A DNA stretch of 64,000 bases, taken from NCBI RefSeq assembly GCF_900129325.1, contig NZ_FQUP01000002.1, positions 450,668-514,667 on the forward strand. The letters are read 5' to 3'. The DNA is from Kaistia soli DSM 19436 (GTDB lineage Bacteria; Pseudomonadota; Alphaproteobacteria; Rhizobiales; Kaistiaceae). A model generated the notes under the pieces. The model did no database searches, was not told the DNA's origin, and worked only from the letters and a program-made list of their open reading frames with translations. Made by a program: the position numbers and the translations under genes. Of the stretch, positions 55,748 through 64,000 are shown piece after piece (position 1 is the first letter of the stretch; the number at the start of each line of letters is the position of its first letter).

Positions 55748-56482
55748 TCAGACCTGCGCCAGCCCTCCGTCGACGAAAATCTCGCCGCCGGTCATGAAGC
55801 TGCTATCCGCAGACGCCAAGAAAGCTGCCACGGCGCCCGTCTCCGACGGAACGCCGATGCGCCCGATTGGCGTGGTCGCGCCCAGCGCATTCATCGCGTC
55901 CTCGCCCACGACCTCGAACGAAAGCTCCGTCGCTGTCGGTCCGGGCGAGAGCACATTGACACGGATACCCGTACCGCGCAGGTCGAGCGCCCAGCTGCGC
56001 GCCAGGTTACGAATGGCCGCCTTGGTTGCGCTGTAGACGCTGAACTGCGGGGTGCCCATGACGCTGGTGGTCGATCCGGTCAGGATGATCGAGCCACCGG
56101 CCTTCATCAGCGGAAGCGCCTTCTGGACGGTGAACAGCACCCCCTTCACATTGACGCCGAAGGTATGGTCGATCTGCTCGGCGGTGATCTCTCCAAGCGG
56201 CGCCAGGCTTCCTGTCCCGGCATTGGCAAAGACGATGTCGACGCCGCCCCGCTCTTCCCTGACGGTCTGATACAGCCTATCGAGATCCGCCGGTTCCGTC
56301 ACCGACCCCTGGACGGCGCGCGCCGACGAACCGAGCTGCGCCAGGGCCGCGTTGAGTGCCTCTTGTCGCCGTCCGAAGATGTAGACGAACGCGCCTTCCT
56401 CGATGAACCGCTTGGCGGCTCCAAGCCCAATACCACTTCCGCCCCCCGTTACCACCGCTGTCTTGCCTTGCAGTCTGCTCAT
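55748..56482 (-). CDS. Short-chain dehydrogenase/reductase (SDR)
   Basis: 244 residues from ATG 56480-56482, preceded by AGGAG. Classical SDR: GGGSGIGLGAAKRFIEEGA (cofactor loop), VFANAGTGSLAP, catalytic Ser in ILTGSTTSVMG, and YSATK active site (VYSATKAAIRNLARS), with RVNVLSPGPTATEL. The arginines in FGRRQEALN after strand 2 suggest NADP preference. Divergent from an HxlR-type regulator with operator-like repeats between, so it is probably induced by an electrophile or quinone. Substrate unknown. Confidence 0.9.
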   Translation of the reverse strand: MSRLQGKTAVVTGGGSGIGLGAAKRFIEEGAFVYIFGRRQEALNAALAQLGSSARAVQGSVTEPADLDRLYQTVREERGGVDIVFANAGTGSLAPLGEITAEQIDHTFGVNVKGVLFTVQKALPLMKAGGSIILTGSTTSVMGTPQFSVYSATKAAIRNLARSWALDLRGTGIRVNVLSPGPTATELSFEVVGEDAMNALGATTPIGRIGVPSETGAVAAFLASADSSFMTGGEIFVDGGLAQV

Positions 56483-56511
56483 GATGTGCTCCTTCAATGA
56501 GGTTGCACTCA

Positions 56512-56540
56512 GGTGGCTGGCCACCCACTTATCAGCAAGT
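56512..56540. promoter_or_regulatory. Paired palindromes between SDR and HxlR genes
   Basis: GGTGGC-TG-GCCACC at 56512-56525 and ACTT-N6-AAGT at 56527-56540 lie side by side in the divergent region. A third pair, CACTTA/TAAGTG, spans outward. HxlR-type dimers bind such short inverted repeats. Confidence 0.4.
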
Positions 56541-56566
56541 ATGCACCTTTTGGTAAGTGCCAAGAA

Positions 56567-56983
56567 ATGTCACACGAACCTCTCGACCCCGTTTTGCCGC
56601 AGCCCGAGGGCCGCATGCCGTCACTGCCGGGCTTCACTTGCGGGCTTGACGCCACGCTCCGTGTCGTCTCCGGCAAGTGGAAGCCGTTGATCATCTACTT
56701 CCTCGCCCAGGAGGGTCCCATTCGCTACGGCGAGTTGCGCCGCGCGGTGCGCGACGTCAGCGACAAGATGCTGATCCAGCATCTGAAGGAACTCGAGGCC
56801 GACGAACTCGTGAAGCGGACCGATTTCCGGGAGATACCCCCGCGGGTCGAATACAGCCTCACTCCGCTCGGCCGAAGCCTGGCAGAAGCGCTCGTGCCGC
56901 TCTGCAATTGGGGGGTCGAGAATATGGTCGAGGTCAAAAGGGTGTTCGAGCAGCGTCAGGCCGGGGACGCCAAGGGTCGCTAG
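56567..56983 (+). CDS. HxlR-family transcriptional regulator
   Basis: 138 residues from ATG 56567-56569; the longer GTG frame from 56513 is rejected because it would run through the palindromes. HxlR signature: GFTCGLDATLRVVSGKWKPL (with Cys 25, which in several members is thiol-reactive), LIIYFLAQEGPIRYGELRRA, DKMLIQHLKELEADELVKRT and PPRVEYSLTPLGRSL. Probably represses itself and the divergent SDR. Confidence 0.88.
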   Translation: MSHEPLDPVLPQPEGRMPSLPGFTCGLDATLRVVSGKWKPLIIYFLAQEGPIRYGELRRAVRDVSDKMLIQHLKELEADELVKRTDFREIPPRVEYSLTPLGRSLAEALVPLCNWGVENMVEVKRVFEQRQAGDAKGR

Positions 56984-57043
56984 ACGACCCCGTCGACGCG
57001 CCCACGCGGTTCCGGTGCAGACCGCATTGCTGATGCGCGATCG

Positions 57044-57988
57044 TCAGGGCCGCACTCGCACGAAGCGCTGTTCCAGCACCTCGCTGCCCCAGCGGCTGCC
57101 GCGCCGCTCCTCGGCAAGCACGAAGCCGTTCTGCTCATAGAGATGCCGCGCCGCATGAAGGCCGCCGAACGTCCAGAGATTCGTTTCGGCAAAATCGTGG
57201 ACGTCTGCGAAGCCGAGCGCGGTTGCGAGTAGCCGCCGCCCGACGCCCCCACCGCGGACCGTATCGTCGACGATGAACCAGCGCAGATGGGCGACGCTGG
57301 GTTCCGCAACATCTGCCTCGATGGCGATCGAGCCGATCATGCGATCATCCTGAATGGCGGCCCAGACGTCGTTCCCCGGCGCATCGAGCTGGTCGCAGAA
57401 TGCGGCGAGGCCTCCGGCGACCATGCTTTCGAAGCGTCGGCCAAAGCCGGCGGTGCGCGCATAATAGAGCGCGTGCATTTCGGTGATGCGGGCGACGAGG
57501 CCCGGGCGATAGCCGGCGACGATTTCGGTCGCTGCTGCCGCGCGCGGAGTCACGGGCGCTGCTGCAAGAGCATCGGCGTAAAGACTGAGACCGTTAAGGA
57601 CGGTCGGGTGGTGTTTCGAGGGTAGCCGTTCCAGCGCGCTTGCGACCTGCTTACGCGCAAAGGCATGGATTTCGGCAACGCGCGCGCGTCCGGCGGCGCT
57701 GAGCGTCAGCTTCTTGCTGCGCGCATCCCCTTCGTCCGGCGTCTCCTCGATGTCGCCGGATATGACGAGCTTGCGCAGCATCCGGCTGATGCTCGACTTC
57801 TCGAGGCGAAGAAGCCCGCCGAGCTCGCGCGCCGAGATCCCGTCTCGGGCGTCGATCTCGATCAGCGCGTGGACAGCCGATGGTGGCAGGTCGGTTCCGG
57901 CGAAAGGACCGCCCATGAAGCCGAGTTCGCGGACGAGCTGCCGCGAGGCGGCGCGGATGTGATCAACGGCGATCTGCGATACAGGCAT
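57044..57988 (-). CDS. MarR-GNAT fusion regulator/acetyltransferase
   Basis: 314 residues from ATG 57986-57988 (start MPVSQIAVDHIRAASRQLVR); longer readings cross the operator. MarR winged helix (about 1-140): PSAVHALIEIDARDGISARE, LGGLLRLEKSSISRMLRKLV, DEGDARSKKLTLSAAGR. C-terminal GNAT (about 165-310) with acetyl-CoA loop RGGGVGRRLLATALGFA and AARHLYEQNGFVLAEERRG. The fusion is known in actinobacteria and rhizobia; the acetylated target is unknown. A MarR operator overlaps its likely promoter at 58008-58020. Confidence 0.88.
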   Translation of the reverse strand: MPVSQIAVDHIRAASRQLVRELGFMGGPFAGTDLPPSAVHALIEIDARDGISARELGGLLRLEKSSISRMLRKLVISGDIEETPDEGDARSKKLTLSAAGRARVAEIHAFARKQVASALERLPSKHHPTVLNGLSLYADALAAAPVTPRAAAATEIVAGYRPGLVARITEMHALYYARTAGFGRRFESMVAGGLAAFCDQLDAPGNDVWAAIQDDRMIGSIAIEADVAEPSVAHLRWFIVDDTVRGGGVGRRLLATALGFADVHDFAETNLWTFGGLHAARHLYEQNGFVLAEERRGSRWGSEVLEQRFVRVRP

Positions 57989-58007
57989 CGGTCGAACATC
58001 ATATTGG

Positions 58008-58020
58008 TTGCATAATACAA
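58008..58020. promoter_or_regulatory. MarR operator of the fusion gene
   Basis: TTGTATTATGCAA on the minus strand, an imperfect palindrome (one mismatch) with TTG and CAA ends, the usual MarR half-sites. It lies 20 bases upstream of the start codon in an AT-richer segment, well placed to block the promoter. Confidence 0.5.
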
Positions 58021-58154
58021 CGAAATTGACGCTCTGCGTTACCGGGGTCAAGTGGCGCCTGCCGATCGATGGACTTTCTCTCGGGCGCGGTGAGCGGAAG
58101 CCGGTACTGCCGTCTCGCCTAGGCTGAAATGGTCAGACGCCGCTGATCCGATTG

Positions 58155-58730
58155 CTACGCCCGGCGGAAAGAGATCACGAATATCTCCAGCCTATTGGCG
58201 GGCAACACATGAATGGGCGTTCTATCCCCATCGGTCAGAAGGCAATCGAAAGTCCGCGCTTCCCAACGCTGGTCGCCTGTAACGAGCCGGGCCGGACCTC
58301 CGAGAAAAATCGCCCCGTCGTCTCCCTCCGGCGCCAGCGTGCATTGGTCCTTGATCATCACGCGCGTCAGCGAGTGCCGCCACGCTGGTCGCCGGGTCAT
58401 GACATTGAGGTCGACGGTTTCTCCATCGAGACAGTCGGCATGGATTTCGTCTTCGCCGGCGAAGGCGAACGGGTCTGCGCCCGGCCGCAGCACCGCCCCG
58501 CGCCCGTCGGCGAAGGTGAGCCTTATTCCACCGCCGGCTAGGCAGGACAGACTTCGGTCGACGCCCGCGAAGCGGGAGAACGGTCCGGAGACCGAAACGG
58601 TCGCGAGGCTGATGCGCCACAGGAACGCACCGGCGCTGCTTCCTTCCGGGAAGACGGCAATCTCCTGTGTCGTGCCGCCGCCATTCTTCCAGGGCATGGC
58701 GCGATAGGTCTCGAAGCGCAGCAATCGCAT
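58155..58730 (-). CDS. hutD: HutD-family protein
   Basis: 191 residues from ATG 58728-58730, four bases after the hutU stop region. HutD (DUF886), a cupin-like protein attached to hut operons; proposed to moderate expression or sense formiminoglutamate, but no enzymatic role is settled. Marks: YRAMPWKNGGGTTQEIAVFP near the start, and SLATVSVSGPFSRFAGVDRS. Last gene of the hut cluster in this window. Confidence 0.9.
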   Translation of the reverse strand: MRLLRFETYRAMPWKNGGGTTQEIAVFPEGSSAGAFLWRISLATVSVSGPFSRFAGVDRSLSCLAGGGIRLTFADGRGAVLRPGADPFAFAGEDEIHADCLDGETVDLNVMTRRPAWRHSLTRVMIKDQCTLAPEGDDGAIFLGGPARLVTGDQRWEARTFDCLLTDGDRTPIHVLPANRLEIFVISFRRA

Positions 58731-58734
58731 GGCG

Positions 58735-60408
58735 TCAGTTGCCGAGAATAGCCGGGAGTCGGAGGCCCTGCTCGCGGGCGCAATCGAGCGCGATGTCATA
58801 GCCGGCGTCGGCATGGCGCATCACGCCGGTGGCTGGATCGTTCCACAGCACACGTTCGATGCGCCGCGCCGCGTCGTCCGTGCCGTCGCAGCAGATCACC
58901 ATGCCGGAATGCTGCGAGAAGCCCATGCCGACACCGCCGCCGTGATGCAGCGACACCCAGGTCGCGCCGGATGCGCAATTCAGAAGCGCGTTCAGCAGCG
59001 GCCAGTCGGAAACGGCGTCCGAACCGTCCTTCATCGCCTCGGTCTCGCGATTAGGGGAGGCGACGGAGCCGGAATCGAGATGATCGCGGCCGATCACGAT
59101 GGGAGCCTTCAGCTCGCCGTTCCGCACCATCTCGTTGAAGGCAAGGCCGAGGCGATGGCGATCGCCGAGGCCGACCCAGCAGATGCGAGCCGGCAGTCCC
59201 TGGAAGGCAATGCGCTCACGGGCCATGTCGAGCCAGTTATGCAGGTGCGTGTTGTCGGGAAGCAGTTCCTTGACCTTGGCGTCGGTCCTGTAGATGTCCT
59301 CCGGATCACCCGAAAGCGCGGCCCAGCGGAACGGCCCGATGCCGCGGCAGAAGAGTGGGCGGATATAGGCGGGCACGAAGCCGGGGAACGCGAAGGCGCG
59401 CTCCAGGCCCTCATCCTTGGCGACCTGGCGGATATTGTTGCCATAGTCGAGCGTCGGGACACCGGCATCCCAGAAAGCCAGCATGGCTTCGACATGAGCG
59501 CGCATGGAGGCTCGTGCCGCCGCTTCGACGGCTTTGGGATCCGTCTCGCGCCGCGCCTTCCATTCGGAGAGTGTCCAACCCTTGGGCAGGTAGCCGTTGA
59601 TCGGATCATGCGCCGAGGTCTGGTCGGTGACGATGTCGGGACGGATGCCGCGCCTTACCATCTCGGGCAGGATTTCCGCGGCATTGCCGAGAAGGCCGAC
59701 CGACTTTGCCTCGCCGGCCGCCGTCCAGCGATGGATCATCGCCATCGCCTCGTCCAGCGTCTCGGCCTTTTCGTCGAGATAGCGGGTGCGGAGGCGGAAA
59801 TCGATCGAATCGGGATTGCACTCGACGGCGAGGCAGCAGGCACCGGCCATCACGGCGGCGAGCGGCTGCGCGGCGCCCATGCCGCCAAGCCCGCCGGTCA
59901 GGATCCACTTGCCCTTGAGATTGCCGCCATAGTGCCGACGCCCGGCCTCGACGAAGGTCTCATAGGTGCCCTGAACGATGCCCTGCGAGCCGATATAGAT
60001 CCACGAGCCGGCCGTCATCTGGCCGTACATCGCGAGCCCCTTTTTATCGAGCTCGTTGAAATGATCCCAGGTCGCCCAGTGGGGCACGAGGTTGGAGTTG
60101 GCGATCAGGACGCGGGGGGCATCTTTGTGCGTCCTGAAGATGCCGACCGGCTTGCCGGACTGGACCAGAAGCGTCTCGTCCTCCTCGAGATCTCTCAGGC
60201 TCGCGACGATGCTGTCGAAATCGGCCCATGTGCGTGCGGCCCGGCCGATGCCGCCATAGACCACAAGCTCGTGCGGGTTCTCGGCCACCTCCGGATCGAG
60301 ATTGTTCATCAGCATGCGAAGCGGCGCTTCCGTCATCCAGCTCTTCGCGCTGAGCGCGGTGCCGCGGGACGCCCTGATGTCGCGGATGTTGTGACGAGGA
60401 TTGGTCAT
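58735..60408 (-). CDS. hutU: Urocanate hydratase
   Basis: 557 residues, full length. Converts urocanate to imidazolone propionate with tightly bound NAD+. Marks: ATVQASRGT-type opening [20 protein letters not shown], the NAD loop [40 protein letters not shown], and [20 protein letters not shown] near the C-terminus. Lies between hutG and hutD. Confidence 0.97.
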   Translation of the reverse strand: MTNPRHNIRDIRASRGTALSAKSWMTEAPLRMLMNNLDPEVAENPHELVVYGGIGRAARTWADFDSIVASLRDLEEDETLLVQSGKPVGIFRTHKDAPRVLIANSNLVPHWATWDHFNELDKKGLAMYGQMTAGSWIYIGSQGIVQGTYETFVEAGRRHYGGNLKGKWILTGGLGGMGAAQPLAAVMAGACCLAVECNPDSIDFRLRTRYLDEKAETLDEAMAMIHRWTAAGEAKSVGLLGNAAEILPEMVRRGIRPDIVTDQTSAHDPINGYLPKGWTLSEWKARRETDPKAVEAAARASMRAHVEAMLAFWDAGVPTLDYGNNIRQVAKDEGLERAFAFPGFVPAYIRPLFCRGIGPFRWAALSGDPEDIYRTDAKVKELLPDNTHLHNWLDMARERIAFQGLPARICWVGLGDRHRLGLAFNEMVRNGELKAPIVIGRDHLDSGSVASPNRETEAMKDGSDAVSDWPLLNALLNCASGATWVSLHHGGGVGMGFSQHSGMVICCDGTDDAARRIERVLWNDPATGVMRHADAGYDIALDCAREQGLRLPAILGN

Positions 60409-60416
60409 GCTTTCCC

Positions 60417-61217
60417 CTAGGGTCTGGCGGCGAGCGCGATCGCTTCGATGCGCTGCAGGATGTCACGGAGATGCGGGCGCAGGCGCGCGGCCTTGGCCGT
60501 GTCATAGCCGAAGGGCGTCGCCTCGCTTGCGAGGTGGGTCGACTGGGCGAGTTCCATCTGGATCGCATGAACGCCCTCAAGCGGGCGCCCATAATGACGC
60601 GTCGTCCATCCGCCTTTGAAGCGGCCGTTGACGACATGCGTATAGCCCGCTGCGCTGGCGACGACGCTTGCCGCCGCGGCCTCAATCGCCGGGGTGCAGC
60701 TGGTGCCCGCATTGGTACCGATGTTGAAGTCCGGCAGCGTCCCCTCGAAGAGGAACGGGATCACCGACCGGATCGAATGGCAGTCATAGAGTACCGCGAC
60801 GCCGTGCAGCGCCTTGACCCGCGCGATCTCGGCGGCGAGCGCCGCATGATACGGAATGTGGAACAATGCCGTTCGCGCGGCGATCGCGTCGGCGCCGGGC
60901 GCCTCGCCATCGTTCCAGATCGGCTGGCCGTCGAAATCCGTGATCGGCACCAGCCCGGTCGTGTTCTGACCCGGATAGAGACTGCCGCCCGCCGGATCGC
61001 GATTGGCGTCGATGACATAGCGGTGGAAAGTCGCGCGCACCATGGTGGCGCCGTCCAGCAGCCCGTCATAGAGCCGCTCGATATGCCAGTCGGTGTCGGC
61101 AAGGCACCGGCCATTGTCGTTCAGCCGCGACCAGATCTCACGAGGCACGTCGGTGCCGGTATGCGGAAGGCCAAGAATGACGGGCGACGTCCCGCGCGCG
61201 ATGTCGACAACGCTCAT
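60417..61217 (-). CDS. hutG: N-formylglutamate deformylase
   Basis: 266 residues. Hydrolyses N-formylglutamate to glutamate and formate, the five-step route. Marks: [31 protein letters not shown] (metal His), [39 protein letters not shown] and [17 protein letters not shown]. Together with hutI and hutU this indicates the five-enzyme pathway through formiminoglutamate deiminase (hutF), which should be outside the window. Confidence 0.96.
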   Translation of the reverse strand: MSVVDIARGTSPVILGLPHTGTDVPREIWSRLNDNGRCLADTDWHIERLYDGLLDGATMVRATFHRYVIDANRDPAGGSLYPGQNTTGLVPITDFDGQPIWNDGEAPGADAIAARTALFHIPYHAALAAEIARVKALHGVAVLYDCHSIRSVIPFLFEGTLPDFNIGTNAGTSCTPAIEAAAASVVASAAGYTHVVNGRFKGGWTTRHYGRPLEGVHAIQMELAQSTHLASEATPFGYDTAKAARLRPHLRDILQRIEAIALAARP

Positions 61218-61218
61218 A

Positions 61219-62754
61219 TCAGCCCTCGAGACCCGGCAGGATGCCGGCGTTGATCGAGGCTGAGAGCGCGCCGCTCGCCACCAGCTGACCCGCGGCCGCG
61301 AGATCGTCCGCCATGTAGCGGTCTTCCTCCAGCGCCGGCACGACGGCGCGGATCGCGTGAATCGCCCTGGCCAGTTCCGGGCTGGTGGTCAGTGGGGCGC
61401 GGAAGTCGATCCCCTGCGCCGCCGTCAGGGCTTCGATGCCGATGATCGCGAAGAGGTTCTCGGTCATGGCGAGCAGCCGGCGGGCGCCATGGCAGGCCAT
61501 CGAGACATGGTCTTCCTGATTGGCCGAAGTCGGCGTCGAATCGACCGAGGCCGGATGCGTCATCTGCTTGTTTTCGCTCATCAACGCCGCCGACGTCACT
61601 TCGGCGATCATCAGGCCGGAATTGAGCCCGGGCTTTCGGGCGAGGAAGGCGGGAAGGCCGAAGGAGAGCGCCGGATCGACGAGCAATGCGATGCGGCGCT
61701 GCGCGATCGCTCCGATCTCCGAAACCGCGATGGCGAGCTGGTCCGCGGCAAAAGCCACCGGCTCCGCGTGGAAATTGCCGCCCGAGACGACGGAATAGTC
61801 GGAGAGAACGAGCGGATTGTCGGTGACGGCATTGGCCTCGATTTCGAGCGTCCGTGCCGCCATGCGCAGAAGATCGAGACAGGCGCCGTCCACCTGCGGC
61901 TGGCAGCGGATGCAATAAGGGTCCTGGACGCGCTCGTCGCCTTCCCTGTGGCTCTCACGGATGGGCGAGCCTTCGAGGAGGCCACGCAAGGCGGTTCCCG
62001 CATCGATCTGGCCCTTATGGCCGCGCAGCGCATGGATGTCGGGATGGAAGGGCGCAGACGACCCCATGGCGGCATCGGTGGAAAGCGCCCCGGTGATCAG
62101 TGCTGCCTGTGCGGCCCTGTGGGCGCGGAAGAGGCCGGCCAGCGCCAGCGCCGTCGATGTCTGGGTGCCGTTGATGAGCGCGAGCCCTTCCTTGGCGGCG
62201 AACTCGATCGGCTTCAACCCCGCGCGCTCCAGCGCGGCGGCGCCGCTCATGCGCTCGCCGCCGAGGAAGGCCTCGCCCTGGCCCATCATGACGGCGGCCA
62301 TATGCGCCAGCGGCGCGAGATCGCCGGACGCTCCGACCGAGCCTTTCTCGGGGATCAGCGGGACCACGCCGCTCTCCAGCATGTCCTCGATCAGCCTGAC
62401 AACCGCGAGCCGCACGCCCGAGGCGGCGCGGCCGAGCGAGATCAGCTTCAGCGACAGGATCAGGCGAACGATATTCTCCGGCAGCGGCGCGCCGACGCCG
62501 CAGCAATGCGACAGGATGAGGTTGCGCTGCAGCGTGGCGACATCGGCCGCATCGATCTTGATCGAGGCCAGTTTTCCAAAGCCGGTATTGATGCCGTAGA
62601 CAGGTTCGTTGCCGGCAGCGATCTCCGCGATGCGCGCAGCAGCCCGCTCGATGGCGGCATCGCATGACGGCTCGATCCGGACGGGCTCGCCGGTCCAGTA
62701 GATCATCTCCAGTTGCTGGAGCGTGACATGACCGGGTTTCAGAACGATGGTCAT
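61219..62754 (-). CDS. hutH: Histidine ammonia-lyase
   Basis: 511 residues from ATG 62752-62754, which overlaps the hutI stop as ATGA; an ATG five codons further up is possible. Deaminates histidine to urocanate. The Ala-Ser-Gly triad that forms the MIO cofactor is in [20 protein letters not shown]. Other marks: [20 protein letters not shown] and [15 protein letters not shown]. One base separates its stop from the hutG start. Confidence 0.97.
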   Translation of the reverse strand: MTIVLKPGHVTLQQLEMIYWTGEPVRIEPSCDAAIERAAARIAEIAAGNEPVYGINTGFGKLASIKIDAADVATLQRNLILSHCCGVGAPLPENIVRLILSLKLISLGRAASGVRLAVVRLIEDMLESGVVPLIPEKGSVGASGDLAPLAHMAAVMMGQGEAFLGGERMSGAAALERAGLKPIEFAAKEGLALINGTQTSTALALAGLFRAHRAAQAALITGALSTDAAMGSSAPFHPDIHALRGHKGQIDAGTALRGLLEGSPIRESHREGDERVQDPYCIRCQPQVDGACLDLLRMAARTLEIEANAVTDNPLVLSDYSVVSGGNFHAEPVAFAADQLAIAVSEIGAIAQRRIALLVDPALSFGLPAFLARKPGLNSGLMIAEVTSAALMSENKQMTHPASVDSTPTSANQEDHVSMACHGARRLLAMTENLFAIIGIEALTAAQGIDFRAPLTTSPELARAIHAIRAVVPALEEDRYMADDLAAAGQLVASGALSASINAGILPGLEG

Positions 62755-63986
62755 CTTGGGATCCATTCCCCCTTGAAAATCCGTGCATGCAGCGGGTTAA
62801 AGCCGATGCGGTAGACAAGCTCCGCGAGGCTCTCGATGTCCCAAACGGCGAGGTCGGCCGACTGGCCAGAGACGATCGTTCCCGTGCGGGCGCCCAGCCC
62901 GAGGGCCCGTGCCGCTTCCGACGTGACGCCCGCGATGCATTCGTCGACCGTCAGCCCGAACAAGGTTGCCGACATGTTCATGGCCAACAGCAGCGAGGTC
63001 AGCGGCGAGGTGCCGGGGTTGCAGTCCGTCGCGATGGCGATCGGCACGCCGGCCTGGCGAAGCAGGTGGACCGGCGGCGTCTGCTTTTCATTCAGCGTGT
63101 AGAAGGAGCCGGGAAGGAGGACTGCCACCGTCCCCGACCTTGCCATGGCATCGACGCCGCCCTGATCCAGATATTCGAGATGGTCGGCGGAAAGTGCCTG
63201 ATAGGATGCCGCGAGCTCGGCGCCGCCCAGATTGGAAAGCTGCTCGGCGTGGAGCTTAACCGGAAGGCCAAGCGACCGCGCGCGGTCGAAGACGCGGGCG
63301 ATCTGCTGCGGCGAGAAGGCGATGCCTTCGCAGAAGCCATCGACGGCATCGACCAATCCCTCCGCATGGGCTTGGTCGAGCCCGGGCAGGACCACCTCGG
63401 AAATGTAGTCGTCGCTGCGGCCGGAATAGTCGGCCGGCGTGGCATGGGCCCCGAGATATGTCGTCACCACGCGGACGGGACGGATGCGTTCCAGCGCGCG
63501 GGCGGCGCGCAGCATGTCGCATTCAGCCTCGATCGAAAGGCCGTAGCCCGACTTGATCTCGATCGTAGAAACGCCTTCGGCGAGGAGATGATCAAGTCTT
63601 GGCAAAGCGGTCTCGACCAGCGCGTCGACGCTCATTGCGCGGGTGGCATTAACCGTTGAGACAATGCCGCCGCCCGACCGCGCGATCTCTTCATAGCTCG
63701 CGCCTGCAAGGCGCAATTCGAATTCTCGTGCGCGATTGCCGCCGAAGACGAGATGCGTGTGACAGTCGATCAGCGACGGCGTGACGAAGCGGCCGTCCAG
63801 CTTGACCGTGTCGGCGCCGCGCGCCATGTCCGCTGGCAGATCGCTTTCTTTGCCGGCGAACAGGATGGCCCCGCCTTCCGTCAGGATTGCTCCCCTCTCG
63901 ACAAGGGCAAGCCCAGAGGTGCCGGCACGTGCCGTGGCGTAGCGGAGGTCGCGATAGAGGTGTCGTCGCTTCACAGTCTCGGTCAC
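62751..63986 (-). CDS. hutI: Imidazolonepropionase
   Basis: 411 residues. Opens the imidazolone ring to formiminoglutamate. Metal sites: [20 protein letters not shown] (HxH), [15 protein letters not shown] and [25 protein letters not shown]. The start is GTG 63984-63986 with GGAG at 63997-64000. Bases 63983-64000 read in another frame end in TGA overlapping this GTG, so an upstream hut gene, probably hutF or a transporter, likely ends here. First hut gene visible. Confidence 0.96.
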   Translation of the reverse strand: MTETVKRRHLYRDLRYATARAGTSGLALVERGAILTEGGAILFAGKESDLPADMARGADTVKLDGRFVTPSLIDCHTHLVFGGNRAREFELRLAGASYEEIARSGGGIVSTVNATRAMSVDALVETALPRLDHLLAEGVSTIEIKSGYGLSIEAECDMLRAARALERIRPVRVVTTYLGAHATPADYSGRSDDYISEVVLPGLDQAHAEGLVDAVDGFCEGIAFSPQQIARVFDRARSLGLPVKLHAEQLSNLGGAELAASYQALSADHLEYLDQGGVDAMARSGTVAVLLPGSFYTLNEKQTPPVHLLRQAGVPIAIATDCNPGTSPLTSLLLAMNMSATLFGLTVDECIAGVTSEAARALGLGARTGTIVSGQSADLAVWDIESLAELVYRIGFNPLHARIFKGEWIPR

Positions 63987-64000
63987 GATGGATGAACTCC

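Noticed and set aside
1-64000. Mobile element, prophage, CRISPR array, tRNA or rRNA genes
   Set aside because: No transposase, integrase, terminal repeats, direct-repeat arrays or tRNA/rRNA cloverleaf sequences were noticed; gene order and GC look chromosomal throughout.

Overview
The window is about 65% GC, and nearly every gene in it has a clear alphaproteobacterial counterpart. The gene order tsaB-rimI-fur/mur-acyltransferase-miaB-phoH-ybeY-tlyC-lnt-praR-metK-trmB followed by rimP-nusA-ylxR-infB is, from my knowledge of the group, a Hyphomicrobiales (Rhizobiales) core block. Together with the Mur-like Fur protein, a PraR-like HTH regulator and a RegB/RegA (ActS/ActR) pair, this points to a free-living, metabolically versatile Hyphomicrobiales chromosome. 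I cannot name the genus from sequence alone. I see no tRNA, rRNA, CRISPR array, transposase, integrase or prophage gene.

Layout. 1-5410 (minus): rimP-nusA-ylxR-infB translation/transcription operon; infB runs off the left edge. 5411-5959: a gene-poor stretch holding a terminator-like hairpin with the best T-tract in the window, a possible small RNA and a 30-residue ORF. 5960-16901 (minus): core block for RNA modification, SAM synthesis, lipoprotein acylation and envelope lipids. 17032-23136 (plus): LacI regulator plus a sugar-type ABC uptake system (binding protein and two permeases, no ATPase), a dehydrogenase and a TIM-barrel isomerase, with a promoter and a perfect operator-like palindrome in front of the transporter. 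23203-24943 (minus): MgtC-like protein, entericidin-like lipoprotein, glutathionyl-hydroquinone reductase. 25155-32511 (plus): adenine-deaminase-like protein, complete BMP-type nucleoside ABC importer and a creatininase-family hydrolase, which together look like a purine or N-heterocycle scavenging unit. 32627-37683: a GGDEF protein converging on an unusual three-gene unit (PG-binding/lysozyme-like protein, membrane protein, patatin phospholipase). 37787-42092 (minus): RND efflux pump without its outer-membrane channel.

42281-44878: Nudix, MsrB, OhrR-like regulator and a PQQ-type sugar dehydrogenase. 44987-50003 (minus): cyoABCD quinol oxidase plus SURF1; the sugar dehydrogenase could feed electrons to quinone and the oxidase. 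50204-53382: an MFS carrier and a RegA/RegB redox two-component pair, a reasonable regulator for the neighbouring oxidase. 53597-57988: three small regulator/target units (TetR/MFS, HxlR/SDR, and a MarR-GNAT fusion), each with palindromes in its control region. 58155-63986 (minus): histidine utilisation genes hutI-hutH-hutG-hutU-hutD.

Points worth attention: four genes (lnt, regB, regA, nudix) whose natural N-termini lie upstream of, or begin at, codons other than ATG/GTG/TTG; the patatin/membrane/lysozyme-like module; the diverged adenine deaminase inside a transport operon; and several perfect palindromes placed where operators are expected.
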